The notes: generated from the sequence alone by a model not told the origin. Shown: positions 54,421-63,513, counted from the first letter of the stretch. The stretch is 64,000 nt of DNA from Candidatus Paceibacterota bacterium (GCA_035530615.1 DATKUL010000001.1:248001-312000), one strand, 5' to 3'. Numbers and translations: made by a program.

Positions 54421-55149
54421 ATGGAACTCGACAAAATCTTGGAGAGATTTGCCGAAGGCTTGGTCAAAGTTGACCAACATACTCAGCATGAATCTTCAAA
54501 TCAACGAACGGGCGAGGTCTATCTCCCAGGCGTGAAGACGATGCGCGAGCCCAAATTTGTCGAAGAATTGTTGAATTGGTGGAGGGGTGACCATTCATCA
54601 GATTTCAATCCATCAAACGCAAGCCAACGTGAGGTTCCATACCCCAATATTCCTAGAGCAAGTTGCGACTTAGTTCTATCCACAGATGGATCACCTCTTG
54701 AAACACCAGAATGGGCAATCGAAATCAAGCATATTGCTCTTGTTGGGAATAATGGAAAAAACAATGACTACGGTGTTCAAAAAATTCTTTCTCCATATCT
54801 CAAGGATCGGTCTTTGATTCACGACATAAAAAGAATGCGATCTGCCCCAATGGGCCGAAGACAGGCAGTTGTCGGATATTGCTTTGAATATAATTTTGAT
54901 ACTTGTATCGAAGCGCTGCTACTGCATCCTACTCACTCAGAATATGTGCTGAATGTTCGCGAGGTATGCAGAAAAAATGACCCCAGCAAGGGTGAACTAG
55001 GTATTACTCCAATGATTGAATTTGCCAACCAGATTTTCACTTCCAGAAACTTGGTGAAAGAAGTAATTACCAAGGATTTCGAAGGAGCGTGGAGACACCC
55101 TTGCGGAGGCAAGGGAAAGATATTTGGTTGGGAAGTCTTACCGACCTAA
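54421..55149 (+). CDS. Candidate type II restriction endonuclease
   Basis: 242 aa with AGAAAGG before the ATG. A PD-(D/E)XK-type core is suggested by CDLVLSTDGSPLE ... EWAIEIKHIALVGNNGKNND: an Asp in the first strand, then E-x-K in the second, followed by a helix with QKILSPYLKDRSLIHDIKRM. RRQAVVGYCFEYNFDT forms a later strand. It is convergent with the 5-methylcytosine methyltransferase gene, 7 bp apart, the classic arrangement for a cognate pair. Recognition site unknown. Alternative: a non-restriction nuclease-fold protein. Confidence 0.65.
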   Translation: MELDKILERFAEGLVKVDQHTQHESSNQRTGEVYLPGVKTMREPKFVEELLNWWRGDHSSDFNPSNASQREVPYPNIPRASCDLVLSTDGSPLETPEWAIEIKHIALVGNNGKNNDYGVQKILSPYLKDRSLIHDIKRMRSAPMGRRQAVVGYCFEYNFDTCIEALLLHPTHSEYVLNVREVCRKNDPSKGELGITPMIEFANQIFTSRNLVKEVITKDFEGAWRHPCGGKGKIFGWEVLPT

Positions 55150-55156
55150 TTCAGAT

Positions 55157-56557
55157 TTACTTCACTAATTTGAGTGGAATATCAAAATCCAAATGGTACT
55201 TCTTGGATTCGACAGACAACTCATGAAACCTGGCGTGGTTGGCTAGCACTAGATCAGGACTCGGTGGGGCACCTAAAATCGATCTAACTAATACATGATG
55301 ATCTCCAAGTAAATCTAAATCACGCAGAACTTGTGCTCTAATTACGTTATAAACAGCACCAACATTTACACCATTGCCAAGTTGCTTAAAGGTAAGGGCG
55401 TCGGGTTGATCGACAAAGTCGAACCAATCAGGAAGGCCCTGCAACCTGGCACCTTCGCGCGTGCTAATTCGGCGCCTTTGCTGTCCGACAATGGAGGTCT
55501 GTGTAATTGCAACCAGGGCAGGTAAATATGTGGCACGTTTCGCACGAATTCCCGAAGGGCGAAAGTGCATCACCGTTTCCCATAGATTCGTGGCATTTTG
55601 TGCCTGCCATTCAAATTTTCTACGGCTTGGAGGGAAATCTGCAAGGTTGTTCCAACGCTTGAGCCACTTATCAAGAACTGTTTTGTGCTCCGTATAGAAC
55701 TGAGCGTTTTTGGTTAAGAAATTGGATTTCCAATCAGGCGTGCCTGCCGGGATGTAAAGATCCTCAATATGCACCCAATCATCAGCCCAGATCGGGAACC
55801 CAGGTAGAGATGCTCCACTTAAGCGCTCACGCATAATCTCAACAAATTCGTTCCATGCTTCAATCCAGATCACTTCCGCATCACCAAGTGCGACCGCATC
55901 CTTCGCCTTCGCAGTTTTGGGTTTTTCCAACGGTAAATCAACTTTAAGATTCCAATTCTGAGGATCCCAATTCAAGGTTACCGAATCTAAATTAGGAATA
56001 TCAGTGTGCAAGGCATGCTCCCTCCTCCCCTTTGGAATTTTGGTAGCCGCGATGAAAACACGATCCCTTACTTGAGGACGTCCGCCGAATTCAGGACGGA
56101 TTAGATGGGGTGACACAACCATCGGCGCATCGCTAACTCGATAGCCCAATTGGCGGAGAGTAGAAGTAATCACATCCCATTCATGAATATGCCTTGGCCC
56201 TGCAATGTTCCTAACATTTTCAAGGAGCACGAGAGTTGGACGATGCACCTCAACAATTTTCGCAATGTTCCAAAATAGTGTGCCACGCGCTTCTTCCATA
56301 CCATGCTGTTTTCCCGACTTGCTGAATGGCTGACAAGGAAATCCACCAACCAAAACATCATGTGCCGGGACTTCCATAGTGTCATCGTTCGCAGCCAGAG
56401 TGATATCTCCATCTGGCTTCAATCCCCAATTGCGCTGGTAAATCCTTGCTGCATCTTTATCTATCTCGGAGGCATAAACACAGTTTCCGCCCATCGCTCC
56501 CAATGCTGCGTGGAACCCTCCAATCCCTGCAAAGAGATCAACAAAGGTGAAGGCCAT
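55157..56557 (-). CDS. DNA (cytosine-5-)-methyltransferase
   Basis: 466 aa. The conserved C5-MTase motifs are in order: I FVDLFAGIGGFHAAL, IV GGFPCQPFSKSGKQHG with the catalytic Cys, VI LLENVRNIAG, VIII RPQVRDRVFIAA, IX REGARLQGLPDWF, X QLGNGVNVGAVYNVI. The region between VIII and IX (about residues 175-360) is long and contains the target-recognition part ending with SGIRAKRATYLPALVAITQT. It protects host DNA from the convergent candidate endonuclease. The C-terminal 45 residues after motif X are extra. Confidence 0.93.
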   Translation of the reverse strand: MAFTFVDLFAGIGGFHAALGAMGGNCVYASEIDKDAARIYQRNWGLKPDGDITLAANDDTMEVPAHDVLVGGFPCQPFSKSGKQHGMEEARGTLFWNIAKIVEVHRPTLVLLENVRNIAGPRHIHEWDVITSTLRQLGYRVSDAPMVVSPHLIRPEFGGRPQVRDRVFIAATKIPKGRREHALHTDIPNLDSVTLNWDPQNWNLKVDLPLEKPKTAKAKDAVALGDAEVIWIEAWNEFVEIMRERLSGASLPGFPIWADDWVHIEDLYIPAGTPDWKSNFLTKNAQFYTEHKTVLDKWLKRWNNLADFPPSRRKFEWQAQNATNLWETVMHFRPSGIRAKRATYLPALVAITQTSIVGQQRRRISTREGARLQGLPDWFDFVDQPDALTFKQLGNGVNVGAVYNVIRAQVLRDLDLLGDHHVLVRSILGAPPSPDLVLANHARFHELSVESKKYHLDFDIPLKLVK

Positions 56558-56832
56558 AGGAATACTTTAGGCGATGAGGCTGACAAAAAGAATTTTCAGG
56601 TTCGGTTATCATGGAAAGTTGAAGATCTAGCCAGTGCGAGTTAAATATATAGTGAAGCAAGCCCGAGGTCAGGGGCGATATTGCAAGAGTTTCTGGTCAG
56701 GGATGGGCAGGCACTTATTTCGATGGTACCGTCATGGCGGCTCCGTCAAAAATGACCATTCTGCATGTTCAATAACATTGGACCACTAAACACTAAATAG
56801 CATCTAGTACTTTCGTAGCCATTTGTCTAAGG

Positions 56833-57831
56833 TTGCCTAATAAACAAGGGTTGGCACTACGAGATGAGGTGGATACAGTGCCGGGTGAGGCGAAAGATAA
56901 GTCAAATGTTAACCGCGACGCCAGCGAAATCGGGAAACCCTGGTTTAGCGGTCGCACCGTCGAAGTGCTAATTTATAAAATCAACCGACGCCCGATGACG
57001 GGCGATCCCTCTCTATTCAAGGCTCCAGAGGATCTCCTTGCACACATAAAAAGTGTGCTTGAAAAAGGCGAGCCAGCCACCAGCGGCCGGAACCCAAAAC
57101 GAACTTGGCAAATAGGAAATCTTGAATATGACCACAAGAGGCGCGAGTTCACTGGACACTTGGGTTGGGCGCGAACCGCCGAAGCACTATCTCAATCTTG
57201 GGATCCCATAAATCAAATGTGGATTGACAAGGTCGTTGAGAGAGAAGATTCAGCAGTTGCGCCACTTGTATTTATTGAAAAAGGACGTCTTCTTGGCATC
57301 TTAAAACACCCTACGTTCACAACGGAAATAGTTCTAGATAAGGTACTCACTGAGATATTTAACCGAGGGGAACGAAACTCGGGTTCTTACGCTACAGCGT
57401 GGGATATCGAACCAGTGGGAGACGAGCACGAATTCCTTACGTGGATGAGTGACCTCGACCAACTCACAAGCCTGACTTTAACTTTTCAACGCCCAAATCC
57501 CGATGGAGAGGAGTTGTTCAATGATCTATTCGCGCGACTAGATGCGCTTAGGGCAAAATCGATCACAGAGAAGTACACCGCACTGGACCGAGAAGAAGGA
57601 CTTGATAGACAGGCAATCTCGAATGACAAAACCAGCCAAGGTTTCATACGGGCCGCCATGATCGCATTCGGAAGAGTCTTGGCCAGAGGAAATAAAGATG
57701 GTGCTAGAGTAAAATATGATCAGCGTGAAAGCGTCTTGCGTGCGCCGATCACGGATGTCGGAGATGACTGGAATACTGCAACCACGAACGTGCTAAGGGC
57801 AGTCAGGAACATTGGCAAGGAGCAGGATTAG
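56833..57831 (+). CDS. Uncharacterised soluble protein, first gene of a two-gene module
   Basis: 332 aa with a TTG start in this reading; later GTG codons (about 56869 or 56878) are equally possible since no clear ribosome-binding site is seen. No TM helix, signal peptide or known motif. The body has strand-rich parts (RTVEVLIYKINRRPMTGDPS, WQIGNLEYDHKRREFTGHLG, SLTLTFQRPNPDGEELFNDL) and a charged helical C-terminus. An acidic/aromatic mix without cysteines. It is followed 15 bp later by a 4-TM membrane protein gene and lies inside the trpB-flanked segment next to restriction-modification genes. No function is assigned. Confidence 0.7.
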   Translation: MPNKQGLALRDEVDTVPGEAKDKSNVNRDASEIGKPWFSGRTVEVLIYKINRRPMTGDPSLFKAPEDLLAHIKSVLEKGEPATSGRNPKRTWQIGNLEYDHKRREFTGHLGWARTAEALSQSWDPINQMWIDKVVEREDSAVAPLVFIEKGRLLGILKHPTFTTEIVLDKVLTEIFNRGERNSGSYATAWDIEPVGDEHEFLTWMSDLDQLTSLTLTFQRPNPDGEELFNDLFARLDALRAKSITEKYTALDREEGLDRQAISNDKTSQGFIRAAMIAFGRVLARGNKDGARVKYDQRESVLRAPITDVGDDWNTATTNVLRAVRNIGKEQD

Positions 57832-57846
57832 AGGAGCGCGATAGAA

Positions 57847-58404
57847 ATGGGAAAACTTAGAAGGAAAGTTGGGTTCTGGGGTTCCGTTGGGCGCCTTAAG
57901 TTATCTGAACTATTCTCCTTCGAATTTCTTTCAAGCGCTCTGCTTGCAACTATCGCGACCGTATTTCTGGTGCGCCTTGTCAATGTCAGCGAACGAGTGA
58001 GCATTTCCGGCGATTTTCTCTCAATTTCTGCTGCCCTTCTCGGTGTCGTCGCGGCTTCCATGGCCCTTGTAGTCGCACTCATCTCTGAGTCGTACATGAG
58101 GCTCCTAGCAGCAAGCAACTCAGGAGTCCTAGGATTTTTGAGTCCTTTCGTAATTGCAATTGGCATACAGTTGACGACCGTTATTGGAGCAGTCGGATAC
58201 CGGGCATTCGCAGAACTGGTCCCGCCGAAATTGGAACACTGGCTGTTCGGAATACTTTGCGCACTTTTTCTTGATTCTTGTTTCGAAGTCGTCACTTTAG
58301 CCAGGAGTATTCTGATGCATGCATTGCTTCGTGCCGGACAATTGGAAGTCACAGATTTAGAGGTTCAACGAATAAAAAAGCATCGAGATTCCCTGAATCA
58401 ATAA
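57847..58404 (+). CDS. Uncharacterised 4-TM membrane protein, second gene of the module
   Basis: 185 aa. Hydrophobic helices: FEFLSSALLATIATVFLVRL, SISAALLGVVAASMALVVAL, FVIAIGIQLTTVIGAVGY and WLFGILCALFLDSCFEVVTL, then a cytosolic tail with RIKKHRDSLNQ. The N-terminus is basic (GKLRRKV). No known domain. Co-directional with, and 15 bp from, the preceding soluble protein gene, the usual arrangement for a sensor plus membrane effector, but that is conjecture. It is the last gene before the intact trpB copy. Confidence 0.72.
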   Translation: MGKLRRKVGFWGSVGRLKLSELFSFEFLSSALLATIATVFLVRLVNVSERVSISGDFLSISAALLGVVAASMALVVALISESYMRLLAASNSGVLGFLSPFVIAIGIQLTTVIGAVGYRAFAELVPPKLEHWLFGILCALFLDSCFEVVTLARSILMHALLRAGQLEVTDLEVQRIKKHRDSLNQ

Positions 58405-58559
58405 GCCAATTGACTACGGCAATAATCCAAATTGCCTAGAGAGAGACATTAGAATTACACGCTATCAAGACGCATCAGTACCGCTTTTGCTGCTGGAAAG
58501 TATTATTGACATTGACCAAAATAGATTAGGTATCCTTATGCGCGCTTTATCCAAGTTCC

Positions 58560-58573
58560 TTGTTGCGCAACAA
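58560..58573. promoter_or_regulatory. 14-bp perfect palindrome at the right edge of the island
   Basis: TTGTTGCGCAACAA, followed by an imperfect AAAAGTGC / ACTTTT hairpin. It lies in the 248-bp gap 58405-58652 between the membrane protein gene and trpB, about 80 bp from the repeat boundary. It could be a terminator-associated structure, an operator, or the scar of an element end. No gene is seen in the gap. Confidence 0.4.
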
Positions 58574-58652
58574 AAGTGCAAAAACTTTTTGTTGTGATGC
58601 CACATCTGTCGGGATTACCAACAATTCGAATAGAGTGATTGAGTCCCATCCT

Positions 58653-58761
58653 CTAAATCCTTGGCACCGTCTCCAAAGCCGCTTGAATCGATGCCTCTGA
58701 TAGTTCGTGATCAATCATCGTTCCACCGAGGAATGCGTCGTAAGCGGCCAAGTCGAAGTGG
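58653..58761 (-). repeat. Right copy of the 109-bp trpB direct repeat
   Basis: The last 109 bp of the intact TrpB2 gene, stop codon included, match 53983-54091 without gaps. The two copies bracket the restriction-modification and two-gene modules in direct orientation, 4,670 bp apart. Confidence 0.85.
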
Positions 58762-60017
58762 CCGTGACCACAGAGGGCGGTGAGAAGAACTTTCTCTTCG
58801 CCTGTCTCTTTGCACTCTTTGGCTTGGCGAATGATTTCCGCAAGTGCGTGAGTTGGTTCTGGTGCGGGCACAATTCCTTCAGTGCGGGCAAATTGAACTC
58901 CTGCTGCGAAGCAATCGAGTTGCCCCATCGCAACAGCATCCATGAGACCAAGTTCGTAAACATGTGAGATCAACGGAGCCATGCCGTGATAGCGGAGGCC
59001 ACCGGCGTGAATTGGGTCTGGTACGAAATCGTGACCGAGAGTGTGCATCTTCATAAGTGGCGTCATTCCAGCGGTGTCGCCGAAGTCGTATCGGTATTCG
59101 CCGCGTGTGAGTGATGGGCATGATGCAGGTTCTACTCCGCGGATCTTTGTGTTTTTGCCGTTCTTGAGATTTTCGCGAATGAACGGGAACGAGAGGCCTG
59201 CGAAGTTGGATCCGCCGCCGGTACAACCGACGATGACGTCTGGATAGTCGCCGATCTTTGCGAATTGTTTGAGTGCTTCTTCGCCAATGATTGTCTGGTG
59301 CAGAAGCACGTGGTTGAGAACGCTACCGAGTGCGTAGTTGATTGCGGGATCTTGCGCGGCGACTTCAACTGCTTCGCTGATTGCGATGCCGAGTGAGCCG
59401 GTGTGATTTGGGTTGAGTGCCAACTGATTGCGACCAGCTTGGGTGAGCATTGACGGCGAACGATGAACGTTCGCGCCGAAAACTTCCATCATCATGCGGC
59501 GGTAGGGCTTCTGATCGTAGGAGGCTCCTACTTGCCAGACCTCGACATCGATTCCAAAGAGAGCACCTGCGAATGCGAGGGCTGTGCCCCACTGGCCGGC
59601 ACCAGTCTCGGTTGTTAATTTCTTTATTCCTGCTTTGGCGTTGTAGTAGGCCTGAGGAACTGCGGTGTTTGGCTTGTGCGAACCAGCGGGGCTTACGCCT
59701 TCGTACTTGTAGTAGATACGGGCGGGTGTGCCAAGTGCCTTCTCGAGACGGTGGGCGCGAAATAGCGGGGATGGCCGCCAGAGTTTGTAGATGTCCTGGA
59801 CTTCTTGCGGAATATCAACGTATCGATCAGTGGTGACTTCCTGCATGATCAAATCCATCGGGAACAACGGGGCGAGCGCTTCAGGGCCGATCGGCTCGTG
59901 AGTTCCTGGGTGAAGTGGCGGTGGCGGCGGTGATGGCAGATCTGCAATCAGGTTGTACCACTGCGTGGGCATTTCGGATTCTTCGAGGATGATTTTGTGA
60001 TCGGCGCGTGAAGTCAT
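58653..60017 (-). CDS. TrpB2-type tryptophan synthase beta chain-like protein
   Basis: 454 aa, the longer TrpB2 form. PLP Lys in SPAGSHKPNTAVPQAYYNA, glycine-rich phosphate loop CTGGGSNFAGLSFPF, ETGAGQWGTALAFAGALFG, and PDPIHAGGLRYHGMAPLISH, a TrpB2 feature. It condenses indole (or released indole) with serine. No other trp genes are near. Its 3' end is duplicated at 53983-54091, so it appears to be the attachment point of the neighbouring island. Confidence 0.92.
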   Translation of the reverse strand: MTSRADHKIILEESEMPTQWYNLIADLPSPPPPPLHPGTHEPIGPEALAPLFPMDLIMQEVTTDRYVDIPQEVQDIYKLWRPSPLFRAHRLEKALGTPARIYYKYEGVSPAGSHKPNTAVPQAYYNAKAGIKKLTTETGAGQWGTALAFAGALFGIDVEVWQVGASYDQKPYRRMMMEVFGANVHRSPSMLTQAGRNQLALNPNHTGSLGIAISEAVEVAAQDPAINYALGSVLNHVLLHQTIIGEEALKQFAKIGDYPDVIVGCTGGGSNFAGLSFPFIRENLKNGKNTKIRGVEPASCPSLTRGEYRYDFGDTAGMTPLMKMHTLGHDFVPDPIHAGGLRYHGMAPLISHVYELGLMDAVAMGQLDCFAAGVQFARTEGIVPAPEPTHALAEIIRQAKECKETGEEKVLLTALCGHGHFDLAAYDAFLGGTMIDHELSEASIQAALETVPRI

Positions 60018-60088
60018 GTCGGGGAGTTTATGCCTGGGATTCCCAACCCGTCTAGAGAAGTCTTAAAGCGCCTATGCCTCTTCCCAAG

Positions 60089-60292
60089 TTACTTCGAGGG
60101 CTTTGCTGTCACGCTTGGTGTCGCCCCGGGAATCTTCGAAAAAAGGTGTTCCATGGACGCAACGTATTTATTCGCGACCCAGTGGCTGGCGCTCATATAT
60201 ACGTGTTGTCCAACAGGCGTCATCACAAATAGTAGGACCGCGAGGATGGCAAAGGCTTTCTTCCACTCGGGCTTAGCTTGTGCTTTCGACAC
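60089..60292 (-). CDS. Small membrane protein, 67 aa
   Basis: MSKAQAKPEWKKAFAILAVL with one TM (KAFAILAVLLFVMTPVGQHV) and a mostly polar, basic C-terminus (FSKIPGATPSVTAKPSK). It is upstream of trpB on the same strand, 71 bp before it. No family recognised, but the amphipathic composition is protein-like. Confidence 0.5.
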   Translation of the reverse strand: MSKAQAKPEWKKAFAILAVLLFVMTPVGQHVYMSASHWVANKYVASMEHLFSKIPGATPSVTAKPSK

Positions 60293-60478
60293 AAATTCTC
60301 TCCGCTCTAATCGGTTAGGTCTCTTCCTGGTTCAGTGTAGATCGACCAACTGACATCTGGGCAGGCTAGTAGCGGCCCTCAAATCTCCCGTCATCTGAAT
60401 AGGGGAGGTGGCTACGAGGCACCTACATGCGAGTATCTAGTGTTACCGTTCCATGAATCTGGGAAGAAGGCCGACAGT

Positions 60479-62890
60479 ATGCTCGCGTGGCTCAAGAAAC
60501 TCTTCTGGTCGAAAAAGAAGACTGTCGAGTATCAAGCGGTTCAACAAATGAGCGCTTATCAGGCTTCTCTCGAACGCATAGATATCGAGCGGTTCAGTGA
60601 ACTTGTCGACCTTCCCGACAACTTAGAACTATCGTTAACTCAAGTAATCGCCGCCACCTCCCACGCACAGGAAACTTTGGTTGTGGCGGGAGCGGGATCT
60701 GGGAAGACATCTCTCCTTGTCGGTAGAGCCAAGTATTTAGTCGAATCCGGAAGAGCCAAGGAGGACGAAATCCTGATGCTCGCTTACAACAAGGCTGCTG
60801 CTGAAGAGTTGTCAGTTAGAACGAAAATTTCGAACATAAATATTTCTGCGCAGACATTTCATGGTTTTGGTAATTCGATTATCAAGAGTGAGGGAGAGCG
60901 AACCGGCGTCGCCTTCGGTGAGAGTGGCGAAGTGGCCAGTTTCCTCCGAAAACAAATGGATGATGTCCTTGACGAGAGAGCTCTGCAATCTCTTTCAATG
61001 TACTTTTCTGAGGAACTAGTACCTAAAAGACCATATGAAGACTTTCATAACCTCTCTGAATACAGGGCATACGTTCAAGCCACCATTCTCAAATCCTTGA
61101 TGGACGAGAACGTGAAAAGCCATGGAGAATGGTTGATCGCCAACTTCCTTTTTACACACAATCTTGAGTACAAATACGAAGCCCTTTATGACGTTTCTGG
61201 TATCCCCAGAGAACGCCATACACCGGACTTCACCGTATATCTTCCAGATGAGAGAGAAATTTACATTGAATACTTCGGTATCGATCGACAAGGAAATACC
61301 GCTCCAGGAATTGGTCAAGACGCCTACCTAGCGGGAATAGAATGGAAAAAGAACGTTCACGCTAGCAACGAGACTCATTGCATTTCTCTGTACTATTACG
61401 ATCTGATGGAAGGGAATCTCCTAAGCAAATTGGAGAACGCTCTTCGTGCCATAAGCGCCATTCAAGATCAAAGAGATTACAAAGAAGTCCTTGCTCAAGC
61501 TAACAAACTTGGTTACTACTCGAGATTCCTGAAGATCTGCGACCAATTCTTGATTCATGTGCGTGCGCAGCGCCTTTCAGGTAGTGACCTGCTAGCCCTT
61601 TCAAAGAATGATAAAAGGAGTCTCGCCTTTCTCAATGTCTTTAACATCTTCTTGGCTAACTATGAAATGGAACTTAAAAAGAGGAATTTGCCAGATTTTT
61701 CAGAACTGATCAATGGCGCGGCAGATTCGATCCTGAGAGGCGAGTATGAGTTCAAATTTACTCATTTACTTGTTGATGAGTTTCAGGATATTTCGAAGGA
61801 CCGCTTCAGGCTGATAGAAGCCATGAAGAGCGCAAATCCGAATTTGGAGGTGATGTGCGTAGGGGATGACTGGCAATCGATCTATCGGTTCGGTGGCAGT
61901 GATATCTCCATTATGAGGGCTGCAAGCACACCAAAGTTGAATCGGAAACGTGTGGACCTCGCCGAGACCTATCGGCTCCCCCAAGAAATCGCAGACTTAT
62001 CGCGGAAATTTATCCTAAGGAATCCGCTGCAACTTCAAAAGACGGTGACATCAAAATCCGATTTGGACGCTCCCGGGAAAGTTGTCATCCATTGGGACAC
62101 CGAGCAAGCGGAAAATATGGAGAATCTGAAAAAAGTCATCTCGCGAATTGGTTCCGCATCAACCGATCCAACAAAAAGTCTTCGTGTGTTGGCCAGGTAC
62201 ACCGATAATCTGCCTGACAAACGCATTTTGGCTTCGTTATGGAAAGGACCGGCGGAAGTAAGCACGATCCACGCAGCCAAGGGATTGGAGGCGGATTATG
62301 TGATTGTCATGGATATGATCCAAGATTTTCGAGGTTTTCCGTCCACCATTGAAGATGATCCAGTGATGGCACTTGTAATGCCAGAGAAGGAGCCACATCA
62401 GTACGGGGAAGAGCGTCGACTTTTTTACGTCGCGCTTACCCGTGCACGTCGTGAATGCCACCTAATATCTCCAATTTCCTCTCCGTCATTATTCACGCTG
62501 GAACTACTAGATACGAAGCTCGGCGAACATGTCGGATTAACGGTCGATCAAAACCGCCCTTGCCCCGTCTGCAAGAGTGGGCAAATCTTGGTGAGTCCCA
62601 AGGGAAACGGCTCCTACTGCAGCAACATCCCACTTTGCGATTTCTTGCCACCGCGGTGTCCCACATGTTCGAAGCCCATGATCATTCATAAAAACGAATC
62701 TCTCCGCTTTATATGTCCCACTCATTCCAACATCAGACTCAAATCATGTCCAGTGTGCGAATGGGGAGTTCTGATTCCCAGAGCAGCTGTAAACAAAACT
62801 ACCGGAAAGGAATCTACATTTTTTTCCTGCCATACGTGGGCGAAGACTGGATGTACAGGCAAGCCCTCGCGAGTGAACGGTGGTAGATAG
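60479..62890 (+). CDS. Helicase IV-like SF1 DNA helicase with PD-(D/E)XK-like insert and zinc ribbons
   Basis: 803 aa from the ATG at 60479, which has AAGAAGG 8 bp upstream (an upstream GTG at 60440 lacks one). UvrD/Rep motifs: Walker A VVAGAGSGKTSLL, Walker B LLVDEFQDISKDRFR, DDWQSIYRFGGSD, AETYRLPQEIADLS, STIHAAKGLEADYVIVMDM and FYVALTRARRECHL. Between motifs Ia and II there is an insert with RHTPDFTVY ... IYIEYFGIDR, like the E. coli helicase IV (HelD) nuclease-fold insert. The C-terminal 110 residues carry several CxxC pairs (CPVCKSG, CPTCSKP, CPVCEWG), i.e. topoisomerase-type zinc ribbons. It likely acts in recombination or defence. Confidence 0.88.
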   Translation: MLAWLKKLFWSKKKTVEYQAVQQMSAYQASLERIDIERFSELVDLPDNLELSLTQVIAATSHAQETLVVAGAGSGKTSLLVGRAKYLVESGRAKEDEILMLAYNKAAAEELSVRTKISNINISAQTFHGFGNSIIKSEGERTGVAFGESGEVASFLRKQMDDVLDERALQSLSMYFSEELVPKRPYEDFHNLSEYRAYVQATILKSLMDENVKSHGEWLIANFLFTHNLEYKYEALYDVSGIPRERHTPDFTVYLPDEREIYIEYFGIDRQGNTAPGIGQDAYLAGIEWKKNVHASNETHCISLYYYDLMEGNLLSKLENALRAISAIQDQRDYKEVLAQANKLGYYSRFLKICDQFLIHVRAQRLSGSDLLALSKNDKRSLAFLNVFNIFLANYEMELKKRNLPDFSELINGAADSILRGEYEFKFTHLLVDEFQDISKDRFRLIEAMKSANPNLEVMCVGDDWQSIYRFGGSDISIMRAASTPKLNRKRVDLAETYRLPQEIADLSRKFILRNPLQLQKTVTSKSDLDAPGKVVIHWDTEQAENMENLKKVISRIGSASTDPTKSLRVLARYTDNLPDKRILASLWKGPAEVSTIHAAKGLEADYVIVMDMIQDFRGFPSTIEDDPVMALVMPEKEPHQYGEERRLFYVALTRARRECHLISPISSPSLFTLELLDTKLGEHVGLTVDQNRPCPVCKSGQILVSPKGNGSYCSNIPLCDFLPPRCPTCSKPMIIHKNESLRFICPTHSNIRLKSCPVCEWGVLIPRAAVNKTTGKESTFFSCHTWAKTGCTGKPSRVNGGR

Positions 62891-63048
62891 GCCCTAGTCG
62901 GTGAATTTCCCGAATCTCGACCGCTCGATCGGCGGGTGACACCTCAGCGGGAATTAAATCGCCCCCTCGCAACCTTCCTACACATCACCCTTGTCGCGCC
63001 ACCCGCTGGGTCGCCTGGCAGAACACTCTTTAGGAGGAGCAAAAGAAG

Positions 63049-63513
63049 ATGACAAATCAAACTATTTCACGGAAGAACAACGGCATCACCTGTTCGTGCA
63101 CCCCAACCCAGCGAGTCATGGTCGGAGCAATGGGCGGTGTGGTCGCCGGAATCGTCTTCGGAATGATGATGAATATGCTCGACATGATCGGCACAATCGC
63201 GATGCTCGTTGGAAGCACGTCGAATGCAGTCGGGTGGGCGGTTCACATCGTTATTTCCATGATGATCGGAATCGCATTCAGTCTGCTTCTAGAGAAGAAA
63301 CTAACAAACATCTCTGCGGGCCTCGGCTACGGCATGGCTTACGGCATCTTCTGGTGGGTTCTGGGCGGACTCATTCTGATGCCAGCAAAACTGAATATGC
63401 CACTTTTCGACTTCAACACTATGGCTTGGCAGTCATTAATGGGCCACGTTGTATTTGGGTTGATCCTGGGTGCATTGACCGTGGCTCTGCCAAGTCGGAT
63501 GCACAAGTCCTAG
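63049..63513 (+). CDS. Four-TM membrane protein of unknown function
   Basis: 154 aa with AGGAGGAG ribosome-binding site before the ATG. Four hydrophobic stretches: VMVGAMGGVVAGIVFGMMMN, AVHIVISMMIGIAFSLLLE, LGYGMAYGIFWWVLGGLILM and SLMGHVVFGLILGALTVALP. A short Cys pair (ITCSCTP) precedes TM1. Met-rich TM1 (MMMNMLDMIG) is unusual. No family recognised. Transcribed toward the ECF sigma factor gene 65 bp downstream, so it might share its regulon. Confidence 0.8.
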   Translation: MTNQTISRKNNGITCSCTPTQRVMVGAMGGVVAGIVFGMMMNMLDMIGTIAMLVGSTSNAVGWAVHIVISMMIGIAFSLLLEKKLTNISAGLGYGMAYGIFWWVLGGLILMPAKLNMPLFDFNTMAWQSLMGHVVFGLILGALTVALPSRMHKS

